A model generated the notes under the pieces. That model was not told the DNA's origin and did no database searches. It was given only the letters and a program-made list of their open reading frames with translations. Below are positions 52,259 through 61,535 of a DNA stretch of 64,000 bases, piece after piece. Source of the DNA: Enterobacteriaceae bacterium UBA7338 (lineage in GTDB: Bacteria > Pseudomonadota > Gammaproteobacteria > Enterobacterales > Enterobacteriaceae); the NCBI GenBank assembly GCA_002480085.1, contig DKPJ01000017.1:62001-126000 (forward strand), written 5' to 3'. Positions within the stretch are counted from its first letter, which is position 1. The number at the start of each line of letters is the position of its first letter. The translations under genes and the position numbers were made by a program.

Positions 52259-53246
52259 CCTTACCGGAACCGAAAAGAGCGTCATCCTGCTGATGACCAT
52301 TGGTGAAGACCGCGCGGCGGAGGTGTTCAAGCACCTCTCCCAGCGCGAGGTCCAGCACCTGAGTACCGCCATGGCCGGCGTGCGCCAGATCTCCAACAAG
52401 CAGCTGACCGACGTGCTGCAGGAGTTTGAGCAGGAGGCGGAACAGTTCGCTGCGCTCAATATCAACGCCAACGACTACCTGCGTTCGGTGCTGGTGAAGG
52501 CGCTGGGCGAAGAGCGCGCGGCCAGCCTGCTGGAGGATATTCTCGAGACTCGCGATACCTCCAGCGGCATCGAGACGCTCAACTTTATGGAGCCGCAGAC
52601 CGCCGCCGATCTTATCCGCGACGAGCATCCGCAGATCATCGCCACCATTCTTGTGCACCTCAAGCGCGGCCAGGCGGCGGATATTCTTGCCCTCTTCGAC
52701 GAGCGCCTGCGTCATGACGTGATGCTGCGTATCGCCACCTTCGGCGGCGTTCAGCCGGCGGCGCTGGCGGAGCTGACCGAGGTGCTGAACAGCCTGCTCG
52801 ACGGCCAGAACCTCAAGCGCAGCAAAATGGGCGGCGTGAGAACCGCGGCAGAGATCATCAACCTGATGAAGACCCAGCAGGAAGAGGCCGTTATTACCGC
52901 GGTGCGCGAATTTGACGGCGAGCTGGCGCAGAAAATTATCGACGAGATGTTCCTGTTCGAAAACCTCTCCGAGGTGGACGACCGCAGCATCCAGCGCCTG
53001 CTGCAGGAAGTGGATTCCGAATCCCTGCTTATCGCGCTCAAAGGCTCCGAACAGCCGCTGCGCGAGAAGTTCCTGCGCAACATGTCCCAGCGTGCGGCGG
53101 ATATCCTGCGCGACGACCTTGCCAACCGCGGGCCGGTGCGTCTCTCCCAGGTGGAGAACGAACAGAAAGCCATTCTGCTTATCGTTCGTCGTCTGGCCGA
53201 GACCGGCGAGATGGTAATTGGCAGCGGCGAGGACACCTATGTCTAA
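52251..53246 (+). CDS. fliG: Flagellar motor switch protein FliG
   Basis: FliG transmits torque from the stator to the rotor and sits on FliF. The 331-residue protein is nearly identical to E. coli FliG, including the EHPQIIATILVHLKR middle domain, the GGVRTAAEIINLMKT linker and the charged torque helix DDRSIQRLLQEVDSESLLIA. The ATG overlaps the fliF end by eight bases, and the fliH start overlaps its end by eight. Confidence 0.97.
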   Translation: MSNLTGTEKSVILLMTIGEDRAAEVFKHLSQREVQHLSTAMAGVRQISNKQLTDVLQEFEQEAEQFAALNINANDYLRSVLVKALGEERAASLLEDILETRDTSSGIETLNFMEPQTAADLIRDEHPQIIATILVHLKRGQAADILALFDERLRHDVMLRIATFGGVQPAALAELTEVLNSLLDGQNLKRSKMGGVRTAAEIINLMKTQQEEAVITAVREFDGELAQKIIDEMFLFENLSEVDDRSIQRLLQEVDSESLLIALKGSEQPLREKFLRNMSQRAADILRDDLANRGPVRLSQVENEQKAILLIVRRLAETGEMVIGSGEDTYV

Positions 53247-53952
53247 CGAACTGCCGTGGAAAATCTGGACGCCGGAAGATCTGGCGATGCCGGTGAGCGA
53301 GTTTGTTCCGGCGGTGGCGCAAAGCGATAGCGACGATGCCCCGCAGGAAGGCGAAGAGATCGTTTTAACCGACGAGCAGAAGCAACAGCAGCAGCTGGCG
53401 CAGCTGCAGATCCAGGCCCACGAGCAGGGATACAGCGCCGGTCTTGCCGAAGGTCGGCAGGCCGGGCACGGCCAGGGGTATCAGGAGGGGCTGGCCCAGG
53501 GCCTTGAACAGGGTCTGGCCCAGGCCCAGCAGCAGCAGGCACCCGTCCATGCCCGGATGCAGCAGCTGGCAAGCGAGTTCCAGCACAGCCTTGACGCGCT
53601 GGACAGCGTTATCGCCTCCCGCCTGATGCAGATGGCGCTGGAAGCGGCACGCCAGATCATTGGCCAGACGCCGAGCGTGGATAACACCGCCCTGATCAAA
53701 CAGATCCAGCAGCTGCTCCAGCAGGAGCCGCTGTTTAACGGCAAGCCGCAGCTGCGCGTTCACCCGGACGATCTGCAGCGTGTGGAAGATATGCTGGGCG
53801 CGACGCTGAGCCTGCACGGCTGGCGTCTGCGTGGCGATCCGACCCTGCATCCAGGCGGATGTAAAGTCTCTGCCGACGAGGGCGATCTGGATGCCAGCGT
53901 CGCTACTCGCTGGCAGGAGCTGTGTCGCCTGGCCGCGCCGGGAGTGCTCTGA
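53239..53952 (+). CDS. fliH: Flagellar export ATPase regulator FliH
   Basis: FliH holds the FliI ATPase inactive and docks it on the export gate. The 237-residue protein starts MSNELPWKIWTPEDLAMPVS, has an N-terminal half rich in Gln and Glu with glycine-spaced helical repeats (GYSAGLAEGRQAGHGQGYQE), and a conserved C-terminal domain (QLRVHPDDLQRVEDMLGATL). It overlaps fliG and fliI, showing tight coupling. Confidence 0.95.
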   Translation: MSNELPWKIWTPEDLAMPVSEFVPAVAQSDSDDAPQEGEEIVLTDEQKQQQQLAQLQIQAHEQGYSAGLAEGRQAGHGQGYQEGLAQGLEQGLAQAQQQQAPVHARMQQLASEFQHSLDALDSVIASRLMQMALEAARQIIGQTPSVDNTALIKQIQQLLQQEPLFNGKPQLRVHPDDLQRVEDMLGATLSLHGWRLRGDPTLHPGGCKVSADEGDLDASVATRWQELCRLAAPGVL

Positions 53953-55322
53953 TGACCGCGCGCCTGACCCGCTGGCTCACCACGCTGGACAACTTTGAGA
54001 ATAAGATGGCGCAGCTGCCAGCGGTCCGCCGCTACGGGCGGCTGACGCGCGCCACCGGCCTGGTGCTGGAGGCAACGGGTCTCCAGCTGCCGCTGGGGGC
54101 AACCTGCGTTATCGAGCGTCAGGAGAGCGGTGAGACGCGGGAAGTAGAGAGTGAAGTGGTGGGCTTTAACGGCCAGCGCCTGTTCCTGATGCCGCTGGAA
54201 GAGGTAGAGGGCATCCTGCCCGGCGCGCGCGTTTACGCCCGCAGCGCCAGCGCCGACGGCCTGCACAGCGGAAAACAGCTGCCGTTAGGCCCGGCGCTGC
54301 TTGGTCGGGTGCTGGACGGCGCGGGCAAACCGCTGGATGGTCTCCCCTCCCCTGACACCACCGAAACCGGGGCGCTGATCACCCAGCCGTTTAACCCACT
54401 GCAGCGTACCCCCATCGAGCACGTGCTCGATACCGGCGTGCGGCCAATTAACGCCCTGTTAACCGTGGGGCGCGGCCAGCGTATGGGCCTGTTTGCCGGC
54501 TCCGGCGTCGGTAAAAGCGTGCTGCTGGGAATGATGGCGCGTTACACCCAGGCCGACGTCATCGTCGTTGGGCTGATTGGCGAACGTGGCCGTGAAGTAA
54601 AAGATTTTATCGAAAACATTTTAGGCGCAGAGGGCCGCGCCCGGTCGGTGGTGATCGCCGCCCCGGCGGACGTCTCGCCGCTGCTGCGTATGCAGGGGGC
54701 AGCCTACGCCACGCGCATTGCAGAAGACTTCCGCGATCGCGGCCAGCACGTGCTGCTGATTATGGACTCTTTAACCCGCTATGCGATGGCCCAGCGTGAG
54801 ATCGCCCTGGCCATCGGCGAGCCACCGGCAACCAAGGGCTATCCGCCCTCGGTATTCGCCAAGCTGCCAGCCCTGGTGGAGCGCGCCGGTAACGGCACCC
54901 ACGGCGGCGGATCGATTACCGCCTTCTATACCGTGCTGACCGAAGGGGATGACCAGCAGGATCCTATCGCCGACTCCGCCCGCGCCATCCTTGATGGCCA
55001 CATTGTGCTGTCGCGGCGGCTGGCGGAAGCGGGCCACTACCCGGCTATCGATATTGAAGCCTCTATTAGCCGTGCCATGACCGCGTTAATTAGCGAGCAG
55101 CACTACGCCAGGGTGCGACATTTTAAACAGCTGCTCTCCAGCTTCCAGCGCAACCGCGATCTGGTCAGCGTGGGCGCCTATGCCCGGGGCAGCGATCCGA
55201 TGCTGGACAAAGCCATTGCCCTGTGGCCGCAGCTGGAGGCCTATCTCCAGCAGGGTATTTTTGAACGCGCCGGATGGGAAGAGTCCATCCAGGGCTTAGA
55301 GCTTATTTTCCCGACGGTGTAA
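53952..55322 (+). CDS. fliI: Flagellum-specific export ATPase FliI
   Basis: FliI is the type III export ATPase. The 456-residue protein has an N-terminal FliH-binding helix (MTARLTRWLTTLDNFENKMA), Walker A AGSGVGKSVLLG, catalytic GLIGERGREVKDF and Walker B VLLIMDSLTRYAMAQRE. The ATG overlaps the fliH stop (TGATG). It matches E. coli FliI nearly residue for residue. Confidence 0.97.
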   Translation: MTARLTRWLTTLDNFENKMAQLPAVRRYGRLTRATGLVLEATGLQLPLGATCVIERQESGETREVESEVVGFNGQRLFLMPLEEVEGILPGARVYARSASADGLHSGKQLPLGPALLGRVLDGAGKPLDGLPSPDTTETGALITQPFNPLQRTPIEHVLDTGVRPINALLTVGRGQRMGLFAGSGVGKSVLLGMMARYTQADVIVVGLIGERGREVKDFIENILGAEGRARSVVIAAPADVSPLLRMQGAAYATRIAEDFRDRGQHVLLIMDSLTRYAMAQREIALAIGEPPATKGYPPSVFAKLPALVERAGNGTHGGGSITAFYTVLTEGDDQQDPIADSARAILDGHIVLSRRLAEAGHYPAIDIEASISRAMTALISEQHYARVRHFKQLLSSFQRNRDLVSVGAYARGSDPMLDKAIALWPQLEAYLQQGIFERAGWEESIQGLELIFPTV

Positions 55323-55346
55323 CAGAAGAGTGGGAGGGCGACGATC

Positions 55347-55790
55347 GTGACGCAGAGTAGCGCATTAACGACGCTAAAGGATCTGGCTGAAAAAGCGGTG
55401 GATGACGCAGCGATACGCCTCGGTGAGATGCGCCGGGGATGCCAGCAGGCGGAAGAGCAGCTCAAGATGCTGATGGATTATCAGAACGAGTACCGCAATA
55501 ACCTCAACACGGATATGACCCAGGGCATCGGCAGCCAGCGCTGGCAGAACTACCAGCAGTTTATCTCCACGCTGGAGAAAGCTATCGAGCAGCACCGCCA
55601 GCAGCTGATGCAGTGGACCACAAAAGTCGAACAGGCGCTGAACGCCTGGCGAGAGAAGAAACAACGTTTGCAGGCGTGGCAAACCCTGCAGGATCGGCAG
55701 ACCACTGCCGCCCTGCTGGCAGAGAACCGCCTCGATCAGAAAAAAATGGATGAGTTCGCCCAGCGCGCTTCAATGAGGAAACCAGAGTGA
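55347..55790 (+). CDS. fliJ: Flagellar export chaperone FliJ
   Basis: FliJ is the coiled-coil stalk of the export ATPase. The 147-residue protein uses a GTG start (MTQSSALTTLKDLAEKA) with GGAGGGCGA upstream, and is charged and helical throughout (RRGCQQAEEQLKMLMDYQNE). It overlaps fliK by four bases. Confidence 0.94.
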   Translation: MTQSSALTTLKDLAEKAVDDAAIRLGEMRRGCQQAEEQLKMLMDYQNEYRNNLNTDMTQGIGSQRWQNYQQFISTLEKAIEQHRQQLMQWTTKVEQALNAWREKKQRLQAWQTLQDRQTTAALLAENRLDQKKMDEFAQRASMRKPE

Positions 55791-57058
55791 TCACTTTGCC
55801 AAAACTGCTTGTTACCGATGCCGATACCCCCAGCGGCCTGCAATCAGGTAAAGCGGCGACGGGCGCAGAAGACTTTCTTGCCCTGCTATCAGGCGCGCTT
55901 ACCGGCACCCAGGCGGCGGGCGAAGAGGCTCCCCTTACCCTTAACGATCTGCGCTCGGCCAGCGCTACGCTACAGCAGAGCCTGCTGAAAGGCGGCGCGG
56001 ATGAGAGCGATACCCGCTCCCCGGCGGTACAGCTGGCCGCCCTGCTCGCCCGTACGCCCGCAGGTGCTGCCGCTGCGGCCGCGACAGCCGACGAAACCCA
56101 GACCACCGCACCGCTGCAGAGCGAGGCGCAGGCTATTTTAGCCAGCCTGACCGGCGGCCTGAAGGGCATCACCTCTACAGCGACGGCTTCACAGGCGCAG
56201 CCAGCAACCGCCGCCGCAGATGACGACACGCCCGGCGATCTGAGCGCAGAGGAGCTGGCCGGACTGAGCGCCCTGCTGGCGATGCTGCCGCATCAGCAAA
56301 CGGCGACGGCCGCCGTGGCGAAAGGCGACGCCGCAGCGTCAGCCACGACGGTGAGTACCGCCGCTGGCCGTAGCCAGGATCTCGCCTCGCCGATCGGTAA
56401 ACCTGCCGCTGCGTTAACCTCGGCGGTTAACGGTGACGCTGACGAAGAGAATTTCGCTAACGTCGCTGACAGCCTGCAACAGGCCGCCCAGCAGACCCCG
56501 GCTACGCCGCTGAAAAGCGCCACGGAGAGCGCCGTACAGGCCGTCAACACCAGCGTCAGCGTTGCGCCTGCGGTGACCACCGCCGCCCCGGCACAGGCCA
56601 GCGCCCCGGTTGCCGCCCCGGTGATCAGCGCCCCGCTGGGCAGCAGCGAGTGGCAGCAGACCATCAGCCAGAATATCACCCTGTTTACGAAGCAGGGCCA
56701 GCAGAGCGCCGAGCTGCGCCTCCATCCGGAAGATTTAGGCCAGGTGCAGATTAGCCTGAAGATCGACGACAACCAGGCCCAGCTGCAGATGGTCTCCCAG
56801 CACAGCCACGTCCGTGCCGCGCTGGAAGCCGCGCTGCCGGTATTGCGCACCCAGCTGGCGGAAAACGGCATCCAGCTTGGCCAGAGCAGCATCAGCAGCG
56901 AAAGCTCCGCCGGACAGCAGCAGTCGTCTTCCCAGCAGCAGGCCTCCCGCTCAGGCCACGGCGGCACCTTTGCCGCTGACGAAGAGGATGCGCTGACCGC
57001 TCCGGCGAGCCTGCAATCTCTGGCTCGCGGCAACGGCGCAGTAGACATCTTTGCCTAA
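55787..57058 (+). CDS. fliK: Hook-length control protein FliK
   Basis: FliK is the secreted ruler that sets hook length and switches export specificity. The 423-residue protein has a long Ala/Thr/Gln-rich low-complexity N-terminal ruler and a conserved C-terminal switch domain (SAELRLHPEDLGQVQISLKI, QLQMVSQHSHVRAALEAALP). It is longer than E. coli FliK (375), so a somewhat longer hook is possible. A Ser/Gln-rich tail follows the switch domain. Confidence 0.93.
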   Translation: MITLPKLLVTDADTPSGLQSGKAATGAEDFLALLSGALTGTQAAGEEAPLTLNDLRSASATLQQSLLKGGADESDTRSPAVQLAALLARTPAGAAAAAATADETQTTAPLQSEAQAILASLTGGLKGITSTATASQAQPATAAADDDTPGDLSAEELAGLSALLAMLPHQQTATAAVAKGDAAASATTVSTAAGRSQDLASPIGKPAAALTSAVNGDADEENFANVADSLQQAAQQTPATPLKSATESAVQAVNTSVSVAPAVTTAAPAQASAPVAAPVISAPLGSSEWQQTISQNITLFTKQGQQSAELRLHPEDLGQVQISLKIDDNQAQLQMVSQHSHVRAALEAALPVLRTQLAENGIQLGQSSISSESSAGQQQSSSQQQASRSGHGGTFAADEEDALTAPASLQSLARGNGAVDIFA

Positions 57059-57074
57059 ACGCAAAAGGTAGCAT

Positions 57075-57125
57075 GATTATCCCCGTCTTTTCCGCCCTTT
57101 GACGGACGCAGGACACGGGATAATC
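57075..57125. repeat. Inverted repeat between fliK and fliL
   Basis: GATTATCCC at 57075 and GGGATAATC ending at 57125 form a nine-base inverted repeat about 33 bases apart, with an inner pair CCGTC/GACGG that could extend or compete in a hairpin. It lies where the fliL promoter or a fliK terminator would be expected. Confidence 0.6.
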
Positions 57126-57163
57126 AGCCCATAAGCAGTACCGAAACAGGAAGCACGTAACAG

Positions 57164-57631
57164 ATGACTGACGCCGCAATTAGCAAAAAGAAGAAACGCT
57201 CAATCTGGATCCCGCTGTTGGTGTTGATCACGCTCGCCGCGTGCGCCACCGCTGGCTACAGCTACTGGCGCATGCACCAGCAGCCAGGGGAAGAGGTAAA
57301 AGCCGAAGCGCCACCGCCGCCCGCGCCGGTCTTTTTCGCGCTGGATACCTTTACCGTTAACCTGGGCGAGGCCGATCGCGTCTTTTACGTCGGTATTACC
57401 CTGCGCCTGAAAGACGAAGCCACCCGTGCGCGCCTGAGCGAGTACCTGCCGGAGGTGCGTAGCCGCCTGCTGCTGCTCTTCTCCCGTCAGGATGCCGCGC
57501 AGCTGGCGACCGATGAAGGCAAGCGCCAGCTGGTCGCCGCGATTAAAGAGACGCTCTCTCCGCCGTTAGTCCCTGGCCAGCCGAAGCAGGAAGTGACTGA
57601 CGTTCTCTATACAGCTTTCATTTTGCGGTAA
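57164..57631 (+). CDS. fliL: Flagellar basal-body protein FliL
   Basis: FliL is a single-pass membrane protein that surrounds and supports the stator under load. The 155-residue protein has a lysine-rich start (ISKKKKRSIWIPLL), one membrane segment (LLVLITLAACATAGYSYW) and a periplasmic domain (FTVNLGEADRVFYVGITLRL). It leads the second run fliLMNOPQR, then fliM after four bases. Confidence 0.95.
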   Translation: MTDAAISKKKKRSIWIPLLVLITLAACATAGYSYWRMHQQPGEEVKAEAPPPPAPVFFALDTFTVNLGEADRVFYVGITLRLKDEATRARLSEYLPEVRSRLLLLFSRQDAAQLATDEGKRQLVAAIKETLSPPLVPGQPKQEVTDVLYTAFILR

Positions 57632-57635
57632 AGAC

Positions 57636-58640
57636 ATGGGCGATAGCATTCTTTCACAGGCCGAAATTGATGCGCTGCTGAACGGCGACAGCGAACAGAG
57701 CGATGCTCCGCAGCCCGGCAAAGGGGGCGAGAGTGATATTCGCCCTTACGATCCTAATACCCAGCGCCGCGTGGTGCGTGAACGCCTGCAGGCGCTGGAG
57801 ATTATTAACGAACGTTTTGCGCGCCAGTTCCGCATGGGGCTGTTTAACCTGCTGCGTCGCAGCCCGGACATTACGGTAGGGGCGATCCGCATTCAGCCCT
57901 ACCATGAGTTCGCGCGTAACCTGCCGGTGCCGACCAACCTTAACCTGATCCACCTGAAGCCGCTGCGCGGTACCGGTCTGGTTGTCTTCTCGCCAAGCCT
58001 GGTATTTATCGCCGTGGATAACCTGTTCGGCGGCGATGGCCGTTTCCCGACCAAGGTTGAGGGGCGCGAATTTACCCATACCGAGCAGCGGGTCATCAAC
58101 CGCATGCTGAAGCTGGCGCTGGAAGGCTACAGCGACGCGTGGAAGGCGATCCATCCGCTGGACGTTGAGTATGTCCGTTCGGAGATGCAGGTGAAGTTTA
58201 CCAACATCACCACCTCGCCGAACGATATCGTCGTCAATACCCCTTTCCACGTGGAGATTGGTAACCTGACCGGCGAGTTTAATATCTGTCTGCCCTTCAG
58301 CATGATCGAGCCGCTGCGCGAGACGCTGGTTAACCCGCCGCTGGAGAACTCCCGCAACGAGGACCAGAACTGGCGCGATAACCTGGTTCGCCAGGTACAG
58401 CACTCGGAGCTGGAGCTGATCGCTAACTTCGGCGATGTCCCGCTGCGCCTGTCGCAGATCCTGAAACTGCAGCCCGGCGATGTGCTGCCGATTGAAAAAC
58501 CCGATCGCATCATCGCCCACGTAGACGGCGTGCCCGTGCTCACTAGCCAGTACGGCACCGTTAACGGTCAGTATGCCCTGCGCGTTGAACATTTGATCAA
58601 CCCGATTTTGAATTCGCTGAATGAGGAACAGCCCAAATGA
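57636..58640 (+). CDS. fliM: Flagellar motor switch protein FliM
   Basis: FliM binds phosphorylated CheY and reverses the motor. The 334-residue protein starts MGDSILSQAEIDALLNGDSE, the CheY-binding peptide, then the CheC-like middle domain (NLFGGDGRFPTKVEGREFTH) and a C-terminal SpoA domain that pairs with FliN. It overlaps fliN by four bases. Confidence 0.97.
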   Translation: MGDSILSQAEIDALLNGDSEQSDAPQPGKGGESDIRPYDPNTQRRVVRERLQALEIINERFARQFRMGLFNLLRRSPDITVGAIRIQPYHEFARNLPVPTNLNLIHLKPLRGTGLVVFSPSLVFIAVDNLFGGDGRFPTKVEGREFTHTEQRVINRMLKLALEGYSDAWKAIHPLDVEYVRSEMQVKFTNITTSPNDIVVNTPFHVEIGNLTGEFNICLPFSMIEPLRETLVNPPLENSRNEDQNWRDNLVRQVQHSELELIANFGDVPLRLSQILKLQPGDVLPIEKPDRIIAHVDGVPVLTSQYGTVNGQYALRVEHLINPILNSLNEEQPK

Positions 58641-59053
58641 GTGATATGAACAATCCGTCCGATGAGAACGGCAGTGCAATGGACGATCTGTGGGCTGACG
58701 CGTTGAACGAACAAAAAACCACCACCAGCAGCAAAAGCAACACCGACTCGGTGTTTCAGCAGTTTGGCGGCGGTGACGTTAGCGGTACCCTGCAGGATAT
58801 CGATCTGATTATGGATATCCCGGTAAAGCTGACCGTAGAGCTTGGCCGTACCCGCATGACCATTAAAGAGCTGCTGCGCCTGACCCAGGGGTCGGTGGTG
58901 GCGCTGGACGGCCTCGCCGGTGAGCCGCTGGATATCCTAATCAATGGCTACCTGATCGCCCAGGGCGAAGTTGTGGTTGTCGCCGACAAGTACGGCGTGC
59001 GTATTACCGACATCATCACGCCGTCCGAGCGTATGCGTCGTCTGAGCCGCTAA
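58637..59053 (+). CDS. fliN: Flagellar motor switch protein FliN
   Basis: FliN forms the lower C-ring and docks FliH-FliI. The 138-residue protein has an acidic, flexible N terminus (MSDMNNPSDENGSAMDDLWA) and a SpoA domain (MDIPVKLTVELGRTRMTIKE, VALDGLAGEPLDILINGYLI). It follows fliM in overlap and precedes fliO by two bases. Confidence 0.97.
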   Translation: MSDMNNPSDENGSAMDDLWADALNEQKTTTSSKSNTDSVFQQFGGGDVSGTLQDIDLIMDIPVKLTVELGRTRMTIKELLRLTQGSVVALDGLAGEPLDILINGYLIAQGEVVVVADKYGVRITDIITPSERMRRLSR

Positions 59054-59055
59054 GC

Positions 59056-59430
59056 ATGAAAACCCAGGCTACCGTTGTCCAGCCCGCTGCCGTTTCCGGT
59101 TCTCCGCTGGTGCAGGTCAGCGGCGCGCTGCTGGGCATTATTGTTCTGATCCTCGCGGCGGCCTGGCTGGCAAAGCGGATGGGCTTCGGCGGCAAAACCG
59201 CCAGCGCCCGTGGCCTGAAGGTCAGTGCCAGCACCACCGTTGGCCCGCGCGAGCGGGTGATTATCGTTGACGTTGACGATGCGCGGCTGGTGCTGGGTGT
59301 GACGCCGTCACAAATCAGCCTGCTGCATACGCTTCCCCCTGCGTCGCCCGTCAGCGACGCGCCGAAAGAGAACACCCCGGATTTTCAGGCCGTGTTAAAG
59401 AATTTGATTAAGCGTTCCGGGAGATCCTGA
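59056..59430 (+). CDS. fliO: Flagellar biosynthesis protein FliO
   Basis: FliO is a membrane chaperone for assembly of the FliP ring. The 124-residue protein has one membrane segment (LVQVSGALLGIIVLILAAAW) and a cytoplasmic region with GLKVSASTTVGPRERVIIVD, typical of the family. Its stop overlaps the fliP start. Confidence 0.93.
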   Translation: MKTQATVVQPAAVSGSPLVQVSGALLGIIVLILAAAWLAKRMGFGGKTASARGLKVSASTTVGPRERVIIVDVDDARLVLGVTPSQISLLHTLPPASPVSDAPKENTPDFQAVLKNLIKRSGRS

Positions 59431-60167
59431 TGCGCCGTTTGTTACCCCTTGCGCTGGCTGGCTTAACGCTGGTTGCGCCCTGCGCCTTTGCCCAGCTTCC
59501 CGGATTAGTCAGCCAGCCGCTGGCCAACGGCGGCCAGAGCTGGTCCCTGCCGGTGCAGACCCTGGTGTTTATCACCTCGCTGACCTTCCTGCCCGCAATT
59601 CTGCTGATGATGACCAGCTTTACCCGCATCATCATCGTGTTCGGCCTGCTGCGTAATGCCCTGGGCACGCCCTCCGCGCCGCCTAACCAGGTGCTGCTCG
59701 GCCTGGCGCTGTTCCTGACCTTTTTTATCATGTCGCCGGTGATCGACAAGATCTACACCGAGGCCTACCAGCCGTTTAGCGAAAGCAAGATCTCCATCGA
59801 CGTGGCGCTGGAGAAAGGGGCACAGCCGCTGAGAGAGTTTATGATGCGCCAGACCCGGGAGGCCGACCTGGCCCTGTTTGCCCGCCTGGCGAACAGCGGG
59901 CCGCTGCCGGGACCGGAAGCGGTACCGATGCGTATTCTGCTCCCGGCCTACGTCACCAGCGAGCTGAAGACCGCGTTTCAGATCGGCTTTACTATCTTTA
60001 TTCCGTTTTTGATTATCGACCTGGTGATCGCCAGCGTGCTGATGGCGCTGGGGATGATGATGGTTCCTCCCGCCACCATCGCCCTGCCGTTTAAGCTGAT
60101 GCTGTTCGTGCTGGTGGATGGCTGGCAGCTGCTGGTCGGCTCGCTGGCGCAGAGCTTTTACAGTTAA
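59430..60167 (+). CDS. fliP: Flagellar export gate protein FliP
   Basis: FliP is the main component of the export gate pore. The 245-residue protein has a cleaved signal peptide (MRRLLPLALAGLTLVAPCAF, then AQ) and four membrane segments, with the family motif FITSLTFLPAILLMMTSFTR and MMVPPATIALPFKLMLFVL. It is followed by fliQ after 11 bases. Confidence 0.97.
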   Translation: MRRLLPLALAGLTLVAPCAFAQLPGLVSQPLANGGQSWSLPVQTLVFITSLTFLPAILLMMTSFTRIIIVFGLLRNALGTPSAPPNQVLLGLALFLTFFIMSPVIDKIYTEAYQPFSESKISIDVALEKGAQPLREFMMRQTREADLALFARLANSGPLPGPEAVPMRILLPAYVTSELKTAFQIGFTIFIPFLIIDLVIASVLMALGMMMVPPATIALPFKLMLFVLVDGWQLLVGSLAQSFYS

Positions 60168-60178
60168 GGAGTGCGGAG

Positions 60179-60448
60179 ATGACACCAGAATCGGTCATGA
60201 TGATGGGCACCGAGGCGATGAAGATCGCCCTGATGGTGGCCGCCCCCCTGCTGCTGGTTGCCTTGGTGACCGGCCTGGTGATCAGTATCCTGCAGGCGGC
60301 GACGCAAATTAACGAGATGACCCTCTCGTTTATCCCCAAAATCATCGCCGTATTCGTTGCTATCATCGTTGCCGGCCCGTGGATGCTTAACCTGCTGCTG
60401 GACTACATGCGCACGCTGTTCAGCAACATTCCCTATATTATTGGATAA
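60179..60448 (+). CDS. fliQ: Flagellar export gate protein FliQ
   Basis: FliQ is an 89-residue gate subunit with two membrane hairpin helices (ALMVAAPLLLVALVTGLVIS and IIAVFVAIIVAGPWMLNLLL) and the conserved loop QAATQINEMTLSFIPK. It matches E. coli FliQ almost exactly. Confidence 0.97.
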   Translation: MTPESVMMMGTEAMKIALMVAAPLLLVALVTGLVISILQAATQINEMTLSFIPKIIAVFVAIIVAGPWMLNLLLDYMRTLFSNIPYIIG

Positions 60449-60457
60449 GTAACCCCT

Positions 60458-61252
60458 ATGGTGTCGGTAACCAGCGATCAGTGGCTTCAGTGGCTGAGCC
60501 TCTACTTTTGGCCGCTGCTGCGCGTGCTGGCGCTGATCTCAACCGCGCCGATCCTCAGCGAGCGATCCATACCTAAGCGGGTCAAACTGGGGCTGGGGTT
60601 CGTCATTACCATCGTCATCGCGCCTTCCCTGCCCGCCACTAACGTGCCGATCTTCTCCGGAGACGCCCTGTGGCTGGCGCTGCAGCAGATCCTGATTGGC
60701 ATTGCGCTGGGCTTTACGATGCAGTTCGCCTTTGCCGCCGTGCGCACCGCCGGGGAGCTGATCGGGCTACAGATGGGTCTCTCATTCGCGACCTTCTTCG
60801 ATCCCGGCAGCAATTTGAACATGCCCGTACTGGCGCGCTTTATGGATCTGCTGGCGATGCTGCTGTTTCTGACCTTTAACGGCCACCTGTGGCTGATCTC
60901 AATGCTGGTGGACACGTTCCATACCCTGCCCATCGGCGGCGATCCGGTGAACAGCAATGCCTTCCTGGCGCTGGCCCGAGCGGGCGGGCTGATTTTCCTC
61001 AACGGCCTGATGCTGGCGCTGCCAATCATTACCCTGCTGCTGACGCTGAACCTCTCCCTGGGGCTGCTGAACCGTATGGCTCCGCAGCTCTCTATCTTCT
61101 CGGTTGGTTTTCCGATTACCCTTGGCGTAGGCATCATTCTGATGTCGGCTATGATGCCGCTCATTGCCCCCTTCTGTGAGCACCTGTTTAGCGAAATTTT
61201 TAATCTGCTGGCGGACATCATCGGCGAGTTGCCGCAGGCTTCAAGCCCCTAA
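60458..61252 (+). CDS. fliR: Flagellar export gate protein FliR
   Basis: FliR completes the FliPQR export pore. The 264-residue protein has about six membrane segments and conserved GLQMGLSFATFFDPGSNLNM and LGLLNRMAPQLSIFSVGFPI. It ends the flagellar run; rcsA follows after 283 bases. Confidence 0.96.
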   Translation: MVSVTSDQWLQWLSLYFWPLLRVLALISTAPILSERSIPKRVKLGLGFVITIVIAPSLPATNVPIFSGDALWLALQQILIGIALGFTMQFAFAAVRTAGELIGLQMGLSFATFFDPGSNLNMPVLARFMDLLAMLLFLTFNGHLWLISMLVDTFHTLPIGGDPVNSNAFLALARAGGLIFLNGLMLALPIITLLLTLNLSLGLLNRMAPQLSIFSVGFPITLGVGIILMSAMMPLIAPFCEHLFSEIFNLLADIIGELPQASSP

Positions 61253-61269
61253 TTTTGACATGGCTTTGC

Positions 61270-61283
61270 TGAGGATATTCCTA
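61270..61283. promoter_or_regulatory. RcsAB box upstream of rcsA (distal)
   Basis: TGAGGATATTCCTA matches 12 of 14 positions of the RcsAB consensus TAAGAATATTCCTA and would support the known autoregulation of rcsA. Confidence 0.65.
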
Positions 61284-61373
61284 AAAACAATTTCTAATAA
61301 TACCCGCCAGGATATACGGGGCGCGGTTTATTTGTTTTTATGATTATCACAGATCCGAAAGTTTACTTTACTT

Positions 61374-61387
61374 TAAGAAGTTTCCTG
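61374..61387. promoter_or_regulatory. Possible second RcsAB box upstream of rcsA
   Basis: TAAGAAGTTTCCTG matches about 11 of 14 consensus positions and lies nearer the gene, in the AT-rich region that H-NS silences in E. coli. Confidence 0.45.
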
Positions 61388-61535
61388 GCAAATTATACCT
61401 AACTTTACGGGATAGTGTGTTCGCCTGAAAGTCCTGTCCTGCTCATAGGTTTTCAGAATATTTTCATCCGTTTTACTGTTATGAGGCTCTCAGGCAGGTG
61501 GTGAATTATCGTTACGCATTGAGTGAGGGTATGCC

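Noticed and set aside
51158..52471. A 437-codon minus-strand open frame over fliF and fliG
   Set aside because: It is a shadow of two highly conserved flagellar genes in GC-rich DNA.
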